64,000 nucleotides of DNA from Pseudomonas huaxiensis (GCF_003231275.1 NZ_QKVL01000001.1:1-64000); one strand, 5' to 3'. Numbered from the stretch's first letter, positions 26,917 to 37,373 are shown. The notes: generated by a model from the sequence alone, not told the origin. Numbers and translations are program-made.

Positions 26917-28383
26917 ATGGTTCCCGTAATCGCCCTGGTAGGTCGGCCGAACGTCGGCAAATCCACCATGTTCAACCGCCTGACCAAGACCCGCGACGCC
27001 ATCGTCGGCGACCTCTCGGGTCTGACCCGCGACCGCCAGTACGGCGAAGCGCGCTGGCAGGGACGTAGCTACATCCTGATCGACACCGGTGGTATCACCG
27101 GTGACGAAGCAGGCATGGACGAAAAGATGGCCGAGCAATCGCTGATGGCCATCGAAGAAGCCGATCACGTGCTGTTCCTGGTCGACGCCCGCGCCGGCAT
27201 GACCGCCGCCGACCAGATGATCGCCGAGCACCTGCGCAAGCGGAACAAGCGCTCGTACCTGGTGGCCAACAAGATCGACAACATCGATCCTGACACCGCC
27301 CGCGCCGAGTTCGCGCCGATGGGCATGGGCAACGCGATTCCGGTCGCCGGCTCCCAGGGCCGTGGCATCAATACGTTGATGGAAATCGTGCTGGGCGACA
27401 CGCCGCGCGAGGAAGAAGAAGACGCACTGGCTGAAGACGTCGCCGAAGGCCAGGAAGCCGTACGGATTCCCGGCCCGAGCGAAAAAGATGGGATCAAGAT
27501 CGCCATCATCGGTCGTCCCAACGTCGGCAAGTCGACCCTGGTCAACCGCATGCTCGGCGAAGAGCGCGTGGTGGTCTACGACGAGCCCGGCACGACCCGC
27601 GACAGTATCTACATTCCCTTCGAGCGCAACGAAGAGAAGTACACCCTGATCGACACGGCCGGGGTGCGCAAGCGCGGCAAGATCCACGAGGAAGTTGAAA
27701 AATTCTCGGTGGTGAAGACCCTGCAGGCGATCAAGGACGCCAACGTGGTGATCTTCGTCATGGATGCCCGCGAGGGCGTGGTGGACCATGACCTGAACCT
27801 GCTGGGCTTCGCCCTGGAAGCCGGTCGCGCCATCGTCATCGCCCTGAACAAGTGGGATGGCATGCAGCCGGGCGAGCGCGACTACGTGAAGACCGAGCTG
27901 GAGCGCCGGCTGTTCTTCGTCGACTTCGCCGATATTCACTTCATCTCGGCATTGCACGGCACTGGCGTCGGCAACCTGTACCAGTCGGTGCAGAACTCGT
28001 TCAAGTCGGCGGTCACCCGCTGGCCGACCAGCCGCCTGACCCAGATCCTCGAAGACGCGGTCAGCGAGCACCAGCCGCCGATGGTCAACAGCCGCCGGAT
28101 CAAGCTGCGTTATGCCCACCTGGGTGGCGCCAACCCGCCGATCATCGTGATCCACGGCAACCAGGTGGAGAAGGTCCCGCGTTCGTACTCGCGTTACCTG
28201 GAAAACACCTATCGCCGCGTGCTGAAGCTGGTGGGTACGCCGATCCGCATCGAGTACAAGGGTAGCGACAACCCTTATGAGGGCAACAAGAACACCCTCA
28301 CCGACCGCCAGGTCAACAAGAAGCGCCGGCTGATGACGCACCACAAGAAAGCCGAGAAGAAGCGCAAGGACAAGCGCAAGTAA
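26917..28383 (+). CDS. der: Ribosome-assembly GTPase Der (EngA)
   Basis: 488 residues from ATG 26917 with GGAG just upstream. It has two tandem G domains, each with GRPNVGKST (about residues 9-17 and 199-207), DTGG/DTAG switch motifs and NKxD. A KH-like C-terminal domain and a strongly basic tail ([12 protein letters not shown]) follow. It is essential for 50S maturation. The acidic linker between the domains ([14 protein letters not shown]) is typical. Confidence 0.97.
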   Translation: MVPVIALVGRPNVGKSTMFNRLTKTRDAIVGDLSGLTRDRQYGEARWQGRSYILIDTGGITGDEAGMDEKMAEQSLMAIEEADHVLFLVDARAGMTAADQMIAEHLRKRNKRSYLVANKIDNIDPDTARAEFAPMGMGNAIPVAGSQGRGINTLMEIVLGDTPREEEEDALAEDVAEGQEAVRIPGPSEKDGIKIAIIGRPNVGKSTLVNRMLGEERVVVYDEPGTTRDSIYIPFERNEEKYTLIDTAGVRKRGKIHEEVEKFSVVKTLQAIKDANVVIFVMDAREGVVDHDLNLLGFALEAGRAIVIALNKWDGMQPGERDYVKTELERRLFFVDFADIHFISALHGTGVGNLYQSVQNSFKSAVTRWPTSRLTQILEDAVSEHQPPMVNSRRIKLRYAHLGGANPPIIVIHGNQVEKVPRSYSRYLENTYRRVLKLVGTPIRIEYKGSDNPYEGNKNTLTDRQVNKKRRLMTHHKKAEKKRKDKRK

Positions 28384-28555
28384 AACCGTTGCGGCGCACC
28401 GTGGGCTATTCGCTCGCGGCGCGCCGCACGCGTTTTTGACCCGGATCAGCGCCCCGCGCCGGGAGTTTGTTTCAACCTTTTTCCTGACCACCCAATCCGC
28501 TATGCTCGGGGCCTGTCCGCGCCTCCCGGGGCGGGTCCGCAGGAAAGAGGGCTCC

Positions 28556-29704
28556 ATGATCAGCAGCAAGCTGCCGAATGTCGGCACGACCATCTTCACC
28601 ACCATGTCCCAGCTCGCCGTGCAGACCGGCGCGTTGAACCTGTCCCAGGGTTTCCCCGATTTCAATGGCCCGCAGGCCTTGCTCGACGCCGTCGGGCGGC
28701 ATGTCAGTGCCGGACACAACCAGTATTCGCCGATGACCGGCCTGCCTGCGTTGCGCCAGCAGGTGGCGGCCAAGGTTGCGCGGCACTACGGCGTCAACAT
28801 CGATGCCGACCACGAAATCACCATCGTTCCGGGTGCGACCGAAGGGATCTTCTGTGCCATTCATGCGGTGATCCGTGCCGGTGATGAAGTCATCGTCTTC
28901 GACCCGAGCTACGACAGCTACGAGCCCGCCGTCGAACTGGCCGGCGGTCGCTGCGTGCACGTGCAACTGGACGCCACGGACTTCTCCATCGACTGGCAGA
29001 AATTCAGCGATGCCCTGAGCCCGCGCACGCGCATGGTCATCATCAACTCGCCGCACAATCCCAGCGGCGCGCTGATTACTCGGGCGGATCTGGACCAGTT
29101 GGCGGCGTTGATCGCAGACCGCGACATTTACCTGATCAGCGACGAGGTGTACGAGCACCTGGTGTTCGACGGTGTCGCCCACGCCAGCGTGCTGGCCCAT
29201 GAGGCGCTGTATCAGCGCGCGTTCGTGGTCAGTTCGTTCGGCAAGACCTACCACGTCACCGGCTGGAAGACCGGTTATGTGGTAGCGCCACCGGCCTTGA
29301 GCGCCGAACTGCGCAAGGTCCACCAGTACGTCAACTTCTGTGGCGTGACCCCGCTGCAATGGGCGCTGGCGGATTTCATGGCCGAGCACCCGGAGCATGT
29401 GGACGAACTGCCGGCCTTTTATCAGGCCAAGCGCGACCTGTTCTGCGACCTGCTGACGCCATCGCGTTTCAGCTTCCGTCGCGCTGCGGGCACGTACTTC
29501 CAGTTGGTGGATTACTCGCAGATTCGCCCCGACCTCAACGATGTCGACATGGCCCTGTGGCTGACCCGTGAACACGGCGTGGCGACCATTCCGGTGTCGG
29601 TGTTCTACCAGCAGCCCATTGCGCAGCAGCGCCTCGTGCGCCTGTGTTTCGCCAAACGCGAGGAGACGCTGCGCGAGGCAGCGGAGAAACTATGCGCGAT
29701 CTGA
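28556..29704 (+). CDS. Class I aminotransferase, methionine/glutamine transaminase K type
   Basis: 382 residues from ATG 28556, with GAGG upstream. Fold type I PLP enzyme: LSQGFPDF near residue 31, NQYSPMTGLPALRQ near residue 59, NSPHNPSGA near residue 163, SDEVYEHLVFDG near residue 193, and the PLP lysine in SSFGKTYHVTGWKTGY near residue 225. The pattern is that of YbdL-like methionine aminotransferases, which convert 2-keto-4-methylthiobutyrate and glutamine to methionine. It overlaps the next gene, an omega-amidase, by 13 bp. That pairing supports use of glutamine, whose keto product the amidase removes. Confidence 0.85.
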   Translation: MISSKLPNVGTTIFTTMSQLAVQTGALNLSQGFPDFNGPQALLDAVGRHVSAGHNQYSPMTGLPALRQQVAAKVARHYGVNIDADHEITIVPGATEGIFCAIHAVIRAGDEVIVFDPSYDSYEPAVELAGGRCVHVQLDATDFSIDWQKFSDALSPRTRMVIINSPHNPSGALITRADLDQLAALIADRDIYLISDEVYEHLVFDGVAHASVLAHEALYQRAFVVSSFGKTYHVTGWKTGYVVAPPALSAELRKVHQYVNFCGVTPLQWALADFMAEHPEHVDELPAFYQAKRDLFCDLLTPSRFSFRRAAGTYFQLVDYSQIRPDLNDVDMALWLTREHGVATIPVSVFYQQPIAQQRLVRLCFAKREETLREAAEKLCAI

Positions 29705-30483
29705 GCAGCCTGCCCAACCTGACCGTTGCCCTGATCCAGACCAGCCTGCTGTGGCAGGACCGCCAGGGAAACTACGCCCATTTCGAAACCCTGCTGGACC
29801 AGGCCCGTGGCGCTGATCTGGTGATCCTGCCGGAAATGTTCACCACCGGCTTCTCCATGGAATCCGAGCGCCTGGCCGAGCCGGAAAACGGCCCCACCTA
29901 CAAGTGGCTCAAGGCCCAAGCGGCACGTATCGATGCGGTGATCACCGGCAGCGTGATCATCCAGGCCGCCGACGGCAGCCACCGCAACCGCCTGCTCTGG
30001 GCGCGGCCGGATGGCGAGATTCTGCACTACGACAAGCGCCACCTGTTCCGCATGGCCGGCGAGCACAAGCACTACACCCCCGGCGAGCGTCAGGTGCAGT
30101 TCGAACTCAAAGGCTGGCGGGTGCGCCCGCTGATCTGTTACGACCTGCGCTTCCCGGTGTGGAGCCGCGATGCTCAGGACACGGATCTGCTGCTGTACAC
30201 CGCCAACTGGCCGGCGGCACGACGCCTGCACTGGAACCGGTTGCTGCCGGCGCGGGGGATCGAGAACCTGTGCTATGTGGCCGCGGTGAACCGGGTGGGT
30301 ACGGATGGCAAGGGCTTCGCTTATACCGGCGACAGCCAGGTGTTGGACTTCCAGGGCGAGAGCTTGCTCAGCGCTGGTGAGGCGGACGGGGTGTTTACTG
30401 CGGTGTTGAGCGCGGTGGATCTGGCGGCGTACCGCACACGGTTCCCGGCGAACCTGGATGCCGATACCTTCGAGCTTCATTGA
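29692..30483 (+). CDS. Omega-amidase of the nitrilase superfamily (YafV type)
   Basis: 263 residues from ATG 29692, inside the end of the aminotransferase gene. The Glu-Lys-Cys triad is visible as ILPEMF (E near residue 43), YDKRHLF (K near residue 111) and LICYDLRFP (C near residue 145). A second conserved glutamate lies near GEHKHYTPGE. Omega-amidases hydrolyse alpha-ketoglutaramate to alpha-ketoglutarate and ammonia, pulling glutamine transamination forward. The coupled aminotransferase makes this the likely substrate here. Confidence 0.87.
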   Translation: MRDLSSLPNLTVALIQTSLLWQDRQGNYAHFETLLDQARGADLVILPEMFTTGFSMESERLAEPENGPTYKWLKAQAARIDAVITGSVIIQAADGSHRNRLLWARPDGEILHYDKRHLFRMAGEHKHYTPGERQVQFELKGWRVRPLICYDLRFPVWSRDAQDTDLLLYTANWPAARRLHWNRLLPARGIENLCYVAAVNRVGTDGKGFAYTGDSQVLDFQGESLLSAGEADGVFTAVLSAVDLAAYRTRFPANLDADTFELH

Positions 30484-30488
30484 AAGTT

Positions 30489-30613
30489 CTGGGGCTGCCT
30501 TGCAGCCCTTCGCGAGCAAGCTCGCTCCCACATGTTGATGACAGGTCCATGATCCTGTGGGAGCGAGCCCGTCGGGACGCCGAACCGTCGCGAAGGGACG
30601 CAAAGCGGCCCCA
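30489..30613. repeat. Inverted REP pair with an interrupted arm
   Basis: CTTCGCGAGCAAGCTCGCTC followed by CCACA on the left is answered by TGTGGGAGCGAGC on the right. The right arm carries about 18 extra bases before CGTCGCGAAGG. The outer GGGGC/GCCCC ends also pair, giving one long imperfect hairpin between convergent genes, perhaps also acting as terminator. Confidence 0.75.
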
Positions 30614-30622
30614 GAATCATCC

Positions 30623-33199
30623 TCAATAAACGTCCCGGCGATACCGCCCCAGTTCGATCAGCTCTTCCACCGCCGACTCACCCAGCAACCCGTTCAACGC
30701 CGCATCCACCCCGCCAGCCATGCCGTGCAGGCTGCCGCAGATATAGATCGCCGCGCCGTCATCCAGCCAGCGCTTCAGCTCTTCACCGCGCTGCAGTAAC
30801 AGATCCTGCACGTAGACTTTCTCCGCCTGATCCCGAGAGAACGCCAGATCAAGGCGCGTCAGGTCGCCGCTTTCCACCCAACCCTGCAGTTCTTCACGGC
30901 AATGGAAGTCGTGCGCCCGGTTGCGTTCACCGAACAGCAGCCAGTTGCGTTGCTCGCCGCTGGCAATGCGCGCCTTGAGCAAGCTACGCAGGCCGGCCAG
31001 GCCGGTGCCGTTGCCGATCAGGATCATCGGCGCCGGAGCGCCCGGCAGATGGAAGCCGCTGTTACGGCGCAGGCGCAGGCTGACGCTGTCACCCAAGGCC
31101 ATATGCTCGGTCAACCAGCCAGAACCCAGCCCCAAACTACCGTCCGCATGACGCTCCTGGCGCACGATCAGTTCCAGCACGCCGTCGCTGGCGATGGAGG
31201 CGATGGAGTATTCCCGTGCGTCGATGGGGATCAGTGCATCCACCAGTGCCTGGGCGTGCAGGCCCACTAGATGCTCGCGGCTCATCGGCAACTGCCGGCT
31301 GGCGAGGGCCACGGACAGCGGCTCCTGCAAGCCGTCGATCTGCACCAGCGTGTTGGCGTCCAGGCCGAGCCCTTGCAGGAAGCGCTCGATGGCGGCGGGA
31401 GCGAGGCGCGGGAGGATTTCCACCAGGTCGCCAGCGTCCCATTGCGCCGGTGCCGGCGCACTCAGGCCCAGCAGGAATACTGGCAAGCCCTGGCTGCCGG
31501 GATTGAGCAGCGTGCGCTGAGTCAGGGTCCAGGGCGCGAACTCCGGCGCCTGCCAGACCGGAACAGTGCTGCTGCCGCTCATCTGCGCGAGCTGCTGCTG
31601 CCAATGCTGCAGTGCCAGCGGATCGGCGCTGTCGACCTCCACCGGGGCGAAGCGGGCCTTGGCACCGCGCTCGTCCAGCCAGGTATTCAGGCGACGGGCA
31701 AAGCCGCAGAAGTGCGGGTACTGGCGATCGCCGAGGGCGAGCAGGGCGTAATTGAGGCCATCCAGGGACCACGGCTGGCCAAGCACCTTGCGTTCGAAAC
31801 CGCAGGCGCTGTCTGGCGCTTCGCCGTCGCCGAAGGTACTGACCACGAACAGCGCACGCTGAGCCTGGCGCAGGTCGTCTTCGCTGATGCTCGCCAACGG
31901 CTGCACCCGCACCGGCAGACCGGCCGCCTGCAATTGGCCGGCGCTCTGCCAGGCCAGTTGTTCGGCGAAGCCGCTCTGGCTGGCGAAGCCCACCAGCCAA
32001 CCGTTTTTCTGCTCGGTACTCGGGTTCAGGCCGCTGCGGGCTGCGCGGACCTGGCGTTTCTTGCGCCGACGGTCGAGGTACAGCAGCCAGCCGGTGACGA
32101 AGAACAGCGGCATGGTCAGGCTGGCGATCATCGCCAGGATGCGCCCGGTCAGGCCGAAGTAGCTGCCGACGTGTAGCGCGTAAATGCTGGTCAGCAGTTG
32201 CGCCTTGAACGACTTGTCGGTGTACACCTCCTGACGGCGAACCTGGCCGTTGGCCGGGTCGATGGTCAGGGTGTTGTAGGCACGTTCATGGGCGGCATCG
32301 TCGAGCAGGTAGAACAACGTCGCCGGCTGGCCGCCAACCGGCGGCAGGCGCAGGTTGTACGCAGCAAGGCCGGGGCCGGCGGCTTTTTGCAGGCTGGCCC
32401 AGATGGCGTCGTAGTCGACCACCAGCGCGGGTGCATTGGCGTCAGGCTTTTGCGGGCCGCCATGACCGCCGCGGTTGCCACGGCCTTCTCCGCGTTTCTG
32501 CTCCTGGCCGGCTGGCGGCGGGTCCGCCAGCAGTTTGTTCAGGCCTTCGCGGTACCACTCGTAGGACCAGAACAGCCCGGTGAGGGCAAACAGCAGATAG
32601 AACAGCAGGCACCAGGTGCCGGCCACCGCGTGCAGGTCCCAGTTGAAGGCGCGACCCTTCTTCGCCCAGTCGAGCGTTAGCCACGCCCGCCAGTTCAGCG
32701 CCTGACGCGGCCAGCGCAGGTACAGGCCGGACAGGCAGAAGAACACCAGCATCAAGGTGCAGGCACCGGTGATCTGCCGACCGGTGTCGCCGATGGCGAG
32801 GAAGCGGTGCAGGTTGAGCATCAGGTTGAAGAAGTCCTGGCCGACCACGTCGCCCTGGAACGCTCCGGTGTAAGGATCGACGTAGCGCAACTGGCCACGG
32901 CGCTCGCCCGGCGGCGGGGTGAAGAACACCCGCGCGGCGGCATCGCTGTGGGTTTCGACCCAGAGCATGGCAACCTTCTTGCCCTCGGTCGCCTCGACCC
33001 GGCGCACCAGCTCGGCCGGCGCCAGCACGCCTTCTTCGCGGACCTTGACCTTGAGCACCTGCGGGTTGATGGCCCGGAGGATTTCGTCCTGGAACGAATA
33101 GGTCGCGCCGGTGATACCCATCAGCGCGAGCACCAGGCCGGCGGTGATGCCGAAGAACCAGTGCAGTTGGAACAACGTCTTTTTCAGCACATCAACCAC
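30623..33199 (-). CDS. piuB: PepSY-TM / flavodoxin / FAD-NAD(P) reductase fusion (PiuB-like)
   Basis: 858 residues. The N-terminal half is a PepSY-associated membrane domain with four helices (about residues 10-32, 142-165, 195-215 and 358-382) and conserved histidines suited to haem ([28 protein letters not shown]). After a basic linker comes a flavodoxin domain ([14 protein letters not shown], about 403 onward, with [10 protein letters not shown]), then a ferredoxin-NADP-reductase-like module ([32 protein letters not shown]). It probably moves electrons from NADPH across the inner membrane to reduce ferric siderophore in the periplasm. It lies next to the piuA receptor on the same strand, the order known from P. 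aeruginosa PA4513-PA4514. Confidence 0.87.
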   Translation of the reverse strand: MVDVLKKTLFQLHWFFGITAGLVLALMGITGATYSFQDEILRAINPQVLKVKVREEGVLAPAELVRRVEATEGKKVAMLWVETHSDAAARVFFTPPPGERRGQLRYVDPYTGAFQGDVVGQDFFNLMLNLHRFLAIGDTGRQITGACTLMLVFFCLSGLYLRWPRQALNWRAWLTLDWAKKGRAFNWDLHAVAGTWCLLFYLLFALTGLFWSYEWYREGLNKLLADPPPAGQEQKRGEGRGNRGGHGGPQKPDANAPALVVDYDAIWASLQKAAGPGLAAYNLRLPPVGGQPATLFYLLDDAAHERAYNTLTIDPANGQVRRQEVYTDKSFKAQLLTSIYALHVGSYFGLTGRILAMIASLTMPLFFVTGWLLYLDRRRKKRQVRAARSGLNPSTEQKNGWLVGFASQSGFAEQLAWQSAGQLQAAGLPVRVQPLASISEDDLRQAQRALFVVSTFGDGEAPDSACGFERKVLGQPWSLDGLNYALLALGDRQYPHFCGFARRLNTWLDERGAKARFAPVEVDSADPLALQHWQQQLAQMSGSSTVPVWQAPEFAPWTLTQRTLLNPGSQGLPVFLLGLSAPAPAQWDAGDLVEILPRLAPAAIERFLQGLGLDANTLVQIDGLQEPLSVALASRQLPMSREHLVGLHAQALVDALIPIDAREYSIASIASDGVLELIVRQERHADGSLGLGSGWLTEHMALGDSVSLRLRRNSGFHLPGAPAPMILIGNGTGLAGLRSLLKARIASGEQRNWLLFGERNRAHDFHCREELQGWVESGDLTRLDLAFSRDQAEKVYVQDLLLQRGEELKRWLDDGAAIYICGSLHGMAGGVDAALNGLLGESAVEELIELGRYRRDVY

Positions 33200-33295
33200 C
33201 TTGTCTTGCCGGGAATGCGAATTACTCGCGCATTATGCCTTGATACACAAAAGCCCCGTTCATCGAAATGAACGGGGCTTTGCCAATCAGCGACC

Positions 33296-35638
33296 TCAGA
33301 AGTGGACGCTGGTGCTCAGCAGGGCGGTGCGCCCGGCGGCCTGGTTGGCGAAGTGCGTGGAGAACGCCTTGTCGTAGTAGACCTCGTTGGTCAGGTTCTG
33401 CACGTTCAGTTGCAGGTCGACGTTCTTGGTCAGCTTGTAGGCGGCCATGGCGTCGTAGCGAACATAGCTGTCGACCATGGTGGTGTTGGCCACGCTGCCG
33501 AAGACGTCGTCGGTGTAGAACGCGCCGCCACCGATGGTCAGCTTCGGTGTCACCTGGTAGGTGGTCCACAGGCTGGCCGCGTTGTTCGGCAGGTTCGGCA
33601 ACTGGTTGCCGTCGTTGGCCTTGCCCATCGGGCCGCCGTCGATCTGGCGACCTTCCATGTAGGTGTAGCCGGCGAAGACCTGCCATTTATCGGTCAGCTT
33701 GCCGCTGGCACCCAGTTCGATGCCGTCCACGCGGGTGGTACCGACGTTCTCGTAGGTGTTGGTGTTGACCTGGACGCGGGCGTTGTCCTTCTCGGTGCGG
33801 AAGATCGCACCGGTCAGCGACAGACGGCTGTCGAGGAAGTCCCACTTGGTACCGATTTCGTAGTTGCTGGTTTCTTCCGGCTCCATGTCGCTGCCGAGCA
33901 GGACGCCGCTGCGGTCAGTGCTGTTTGGCAGGAGGTTGCCTTCCATGCCTTCGCCGAGCATCGCACCCGGTGGGGTTGCGGAGGTGGCATAGGAGGCATA
34001 GACGCTGCCGTTGTCTGCCGGCTTCCACACCAGGCCCAACTGGCCAGTGATGAACTCGCTGGTGTCCTTGCCTTCGGCACGCACGCCGCTTCTGCTGACG
34101 GTAGTGGCACCGTCAGCGCCATAGGTGCGGTATTCGGTGTCGAAGTGGTCGTAGCGCAGGCCCATGTTGAGCAGCCACTGCGGGCTCAGCTCAAGAGTGT
34201 CGAACACGTAGATCGCGCGGGTCTTGCTCTTGGTGGTGGTGCCAGCGTAGTTGCGGCTGATCGAGCCGTTCCACGGATCATCCGGGTTCGGATTGGACAG
34301 CGAGGTGCAGTTGTAGCCGCTGGAGACGATCATGCCCGGGGTGCAGTTGGTGCTGGACGGCACTGTCGAGGTGATCGGCGTCAACGGCGTGGTATCGGTG
34401 TTGACGTCGTAGCTCGAACGCTCGCTTTCTTCGCGGCTCAGTTCGATACCGGTGGAGAAGCTGTTCTTGAAGCCGGCCACATAGAAGTCGCCGAACAGGT
34501 CGGTCTGGTTGGTGGTGGTGGCGGTGTTGCCCACGCGGGTGTTGGCCCGGCGCCAGACGCTGCCGTTGTTGACGTTGCCCTTGCTGTCGTCCGGCTGGGT
34601 CAGGATGTAGTCCTGCACCGAGTTGCCGTGGCGCAGGGTGTTCTTGATGGTCAGCGATTCCGTCAGGTCGTGCTCGACGGCGATGGTCGCGATGTCGGTA
34701 CGGGTCTTGCGGAAATCGCGGTCGGTCAGGCCGTAGAAGTTGCTGTCGTCGCCACCGGCGTAGGGTTTGTCCGGGTTGGCCGAAGTACGGTTGGCGCCGC
34801 TGTAGGTGTAAGGCACGCCCGAGTCTGGCAGGTCGTTGCTTTCCATATGGTAGTAGTCGAGGTTGACGCGGGTGTCGGTGCCCAGGCCGAAGGCCAGGGA
34901 CGGAGCGATGCCCCAGCGGTCGAAGTCGACTTTGTCGCGGCCGGCGACATTGCTCTCGTGGCTCATCAGGTTCAGGCGGCCGGCTGCGGTGTCGCTGAAC
35001 TGGTAGTTGCCGTCGAGGGTGTAACGCTGGGTCTGGTCGGAGCCCCAGGTGAAGCCGCCGTCGAAGGAGTTGCCCAGGTGCGCCTTTTTGCTCACCAGGT
35101 TGATGCTGCCGCCTGCCGCGCCACGACCGCCCACGGCGGAGTTCGGGCCCTTGCTGACTTCAACGGATTCCACGGCGAAGATTTCGCGGGTCTGTGCGCC
35201 GGTGTCGCGCACGCCATCAAGGTAGGTGTCGCTTTGCGAGTCGAAGCCGCGGATGAACGGACGGTCGCCTTGCGGGTTGCCGCCTTCACCGGCACCGAAG
35301 GTGATGCCGGGCACGGTGCGCAGGGCGTCCTGCAGGGTCAGGGCGTTGGTGTCTTTGAGGACTTGTTGCGGAATTACCGTCACCGAGCGCGGCGTGTCGA
35401 TCAGCGGCGCGGTGTATTTCGGCGAAGAGGCTTTTTCCACCTTGTAGTCGGTGCTCGCCTGATTGCCCTCAGCGTTGATGCTGGTGGCGTCCAGTGCAAT
35501 CGAACCTTCCTTGCGGACAGGGGCCGGCTCGTCGGCGTACGCCATGTGTGCGGCGGACGTTGCGGTGATGGCTACACCAATGGCGGATGCGAGCAAGCGC
35601 GGCGAGCTGACAGCGGTTGGTACGAATTGACGTGACAT
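33296..35638 (-). CDS. piuA: TonB-dependent siderophore receptor (PiuA-like)
   Basis: 780 residues from ATG 35638. The frame extends to 35701 without a better start. A signal peptide (to about AYA) is followed by a TonB-box-like stretch, a plug domain (APLIDTPRSVTVIPQQVLKD, DALRTVPGITFGAGEGG, FIRGFDSQSDTYLDGVRDTG) and a 22-strand barrel ending in STSVHF with the terminal Phe. No STN signalling domain is present, unlike fecA downstream. Neighbours piuB and piuC and family memory point to catecholate/monomeric siderophore uptake. PiuA-type receptors also admit siderophore-linked beta-lactams. Substrate is inferred. Confidence 0.88.
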   Translation of the reverse strand: MSRQFVPTAVSSPRLLASAIGVAITATSAAHMAYADEPAPVRKEGSIALDATSINAEGNQASTDYKVEKASSPKYTAPLIDTPRSVTVIPQQVLKDTNALTLQDALRTVPGITFGAGEGGNPQGDRPFIRGFDSQSDTYLDGVRDTGAQTREIFAVESVEVSKGPNSAVGGRGAAGGSINLVSKKAHLGNSFDGGFTWGSDQTQRYTLDGNYQFSDTAAGRLNLMSHESNVAGRDKVDFDRWGIAPSLAFGLGTDTRVNLDYYHMESNDLPDSGVPYTYSGANRTSANPDKPYAGGDDSNFYGLTDRDFRKTRTDIATIAVEHDLTESLTIKNTLRHGNSVQDYILTQPDDSKGNVNNGSVWRRANTRVGNTATTTNQTDLFGDFYVAGFKNSFSTGIELSREESERSSYDVNTDTTPLTPITSTVPSSTNCTPGMIVSSGYNCTSLSNPNPDDPWNGSISRNYAGTTTKSKTRAIYVFDTLELSPQWLLNMGLRYDHFDTEYRTYGADGATTVSRSGVRAEGKDTSEFITGQLGLVWKPADNGSVYASYATSATPPGAMLGEGMEGNLLPNSTDRSGVLLGSDMEPEETSNYEIGTKWDFLDSRLSLTGAIFRTEKDNARVQVNTNTYENVGTTRVDGIELGASGKLTDKWQVFAGYTYMEGRQIDGGPMGKANDGNQLPNLPNNAASLWTTYQVTPKLTIGGGAFYTDDVFGSVANTTMVDSYVRYDAMAAYKLTKNVDLQLNVQNLTNEVYYDKAFSTHFANQAAGRTALLSTSVHF

Positions 35639-35646
35639 CAGGTGGA

Positions 35647-35703
35647 CCCCCTCCCAAGGTTTCGAGGGGGCGGAATATAAGAGCAAGTGATTGGCACTCA
35701 CAA
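35647..35703 (-). promoter_or_regulatory. piuA promoter and RBS-occluding hairpin
   Basis: On the minus strand TTGTGA (35703-35698), 18 bp, TATATT (35679-35674) make a sigma-70 promoter. Immediately downstream CCCCCTC (35670-35664) pairs with GAGGGGG (35653-35647). The right arm contains the only purine-rich ribosome site before the ATG at 35638. The stem could restrict translation unless opened. Confidence 0.55.
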
Positions 35704-35797
35704 TTGAGAAACGTTGGCATTTACATTCTTTACACCTTTTTCACGAAATTTTGCCAGGGATCAATGTCCACCCCTCGGATGAGGCTTGTGGCGAAGA

Positions 35798-35816
35798 GAT
35801 AAGAATCAATACCATT
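35798..35816 (+). promoter_or_regulatory. Degenerate Fur-like box before piuC
   Basis: GATAAGAATCAATACCATT matches about 14 of 19 positions of an AATGAGAATGATTATCATT-type Fur site and lies 32 bp before the piuC ATG. Regulation by Fur is plausible given the iron genes on both sides. Confidence 0.45.
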
Positions 35817-35847
35817 GGCAACTTTTTCCGTTCAGGTGCCAACCGCC

Positions 35848-36528
35848 ATGCTTTTACACATTCCCGGCTTGTTCAACCGCGAGGAAGTGCTGCGTATTCG
35901 CGAGGCACTGGAAAGCACCGATTGGGCGGATGGCAAGATCACCGCCGGCTATCAGTCGGCCAAGGCCAAGCACAACCTGCAGTTGCCCGAGTCCCATCCA
36001 CTGGCCAAGGAAATCGGCACCGCGATGATCGAGCGTCTGTGGAACAACCCGCGTTTCATGTCGGCTGCGTTGCCGCACAAGGTGTTTCCGCCACTGGTCA
36101 ACTGCTATCGCGAAGGCGGCAACTTCGGTTTCCACATCGATAACGCGGTGCGCCAGCCCCGCGGCAGCATCGAGCGGGTGCGCACCGACCTGTCCTCGAC
36201 GCTGTTCTTCAGCGATCCCGAGGACTACGACGGCGGCGAACTGGAGATCCAGGACACTTACGGTCTGCAGCAGGTCAAGCTGGCGGCCGGGGACATGGTT
36301 TTGTATCCCGGCACCAGCCTGCACAAGGTCAATCCGGTCACCCGCGGCGCCCGTTACGCGGCGTTCTTCTGGACCCAGAGCATGATTCGCGAGGACAGCC
36401 AGCGAACCCTGTTGTTCGAGATGGACAACGCTATCCAGCAGCTCACCGCCGACGTGCCTGATCACCCGTCGCTGATCCAGCTCACCGGCACTTACCACAA
36501 CCTGCTGCGCCGCTGGGCTGAGGTCTGA
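35848..36528 (+). CDS. piuC: Fe(II)/2-oxoglutarate-dependent hydroxylase PiuC (PKHX type)
   Basis: 226 residues from ATG 35848. An upstream in-frame ATG at 35815 falls in the Fur-like box and is rejected. The 2-His-1-carboxylate triad is H96-x-D98 (FHIDNA) and H159 ([11 protein letters not shown]), with the 2-oxoglutarate-binding arginine a few residues later. Substrate is unknown. In Pseudomonas the gene sits with the PiuA receptor and is iron-regulated, so a role in siderophore handling is inferred. It diverges from piuA and is followed after 1 bp by a Sel1-repeat gene. Confidence 0.93.
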   Translation: MLLHIPGLFNREEVLRIREALESTDWADGKITAGYQSAKAKHNLQLPESHPLAKEIGTAMIERLWNNPRFMSAALPHKVFPPLVNCYREGGNFGFHIDNAVRQPRGSIERVRTDLSSTLFFSDPEDYDGGELEIQDTYGLQQVKLAAGDMVLYPGTSLHKVNPVTRGARYAAFFWTQSMIREDSQRTLLFEMDNAIQQLTADVPDHPSLIQLTGTYHNLLRRWAEV

Positions 36529-36529
36529 C

Positions 36530-37288
36530 ATGGCGTTCCAGTTGCGCCGTGAGGAAGTGATCGGCACTGACGCGTTCGGGCAGATGCTCGAACAGAGCCC
36601 GGCCAAGGCGGCCCAGGCCTTGTTGATGGCGTCGGCAGAGGGCGTGGTCGAAGCGCAGGCGTTGCTCGGGCAGATCCTGCTGGACGGGCGTGGTATCGAG
36701 CAGGATGCGGTCCTCGCCCGGCGCTGGTTCGGCATCGCCGCGCAGCAGGGCAGCGTGATGGCGCACAACATGCTCGGGCGCTGTCTGGAACACGGCTGGG
36801 GCGGTGAGGTGGACGTGACGCAAGCGGCGCGACATTACCGCGAGGCGGCCAATGGCGGGCTGGACTGGGGGCTTTACAACCTGGCCAACCTGCTTGCGAC
36901 CGGGCGCGGTGTGGCGCTGGACCATGGCGTGGCGCTGGCCTGTTATCGCCGGGCGGCGGACCTGGGGCATGCCAAGTCGATGAACCTGTTGGGGCGTTAC
37001 CTGGAGGAGGGTCAGCATTGTCAGGCGGACGTGTCGGCGGCGCGGGAGTGGTATCGACGCTCAGCCGAGGGCGGGGATTTTCGCGGGCAGTTCAGCCATG
37101 CGGCGATCCTGGCCGGGCAGGGCTTGCTCGATGAAGCGCTGGGCTGGTTGCAGCGGGCGCTGGAAGGCGGCAATGCGAATTTCCTGCGGGTAGCGGGGCC
37201 GGCATTGGAGCAGGCGGCGCAGGCGGAGATTCGGGCGATGGCGGGGGCTTACAAGGCGCGCTTGGCTTCAATATCAGCTGCAAGCTGA
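36530..37288 (+). CDS. Sel1-like repeat (tetratricopeptide-like) protein
   Basis: 252 residues, no signal peptide. From about residue 30 it is made of Sel1 repeats (AQALLGQILLDGRGIEQD, ARRWFGIAAQQGSVMAHNMLG, AARHYREAANGGLDWGLYNLANLLATGRG, ALACYRRAADLGHAKSMNLLGRYLEEG). Such solenoids mediate protein contacts. It is coupled to piuC (1-bp gap) and the same pair occurs in P. aeruginosa, so it may assist the hydroxylase or the receptor system. No direct function is known to me. Confidence 0.85.
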   Translation: MAFQLRREEVIGTDAFGQMLEQSPAKAAQALLMASAEGVVEAQALLGQILLDGRGIEQDAVLARRWFGIAAQQGSVMAHNMLGRCLEHGWGGEVDVTQAARHYREAANGGLDWGLYNLANLLATGRGVALDHGVALACYRRAADLGHAKSMNLLGRYLEEGQHCQADVSAAREWYRRSAEGGDFRGQFSHAAILAGQGLLDEALGWLQRALEGGNANFLRVAGPALEQAAQAEIRAMAGAYKARLASISAAS

Positions 37289-37373
37289 AAGCTGCAAGTT
37301 ACAAGCCGCAAGATAAAGCGGCGGCGACACGGACTGCACTTTCTTGCCGCTTATAGCTTGCCGCTTATAGCTC

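Noticed and set aside
26221..28773. An 850-codon minus-strand open frame opposite bamB and der, and similar long frames opposite hscA (16680-18272) and piuA (33302-35635)
   Set aside because: High-GC codon bias on the true strand leaves the antisense frame open. The sense proteins are clear, conserved families.
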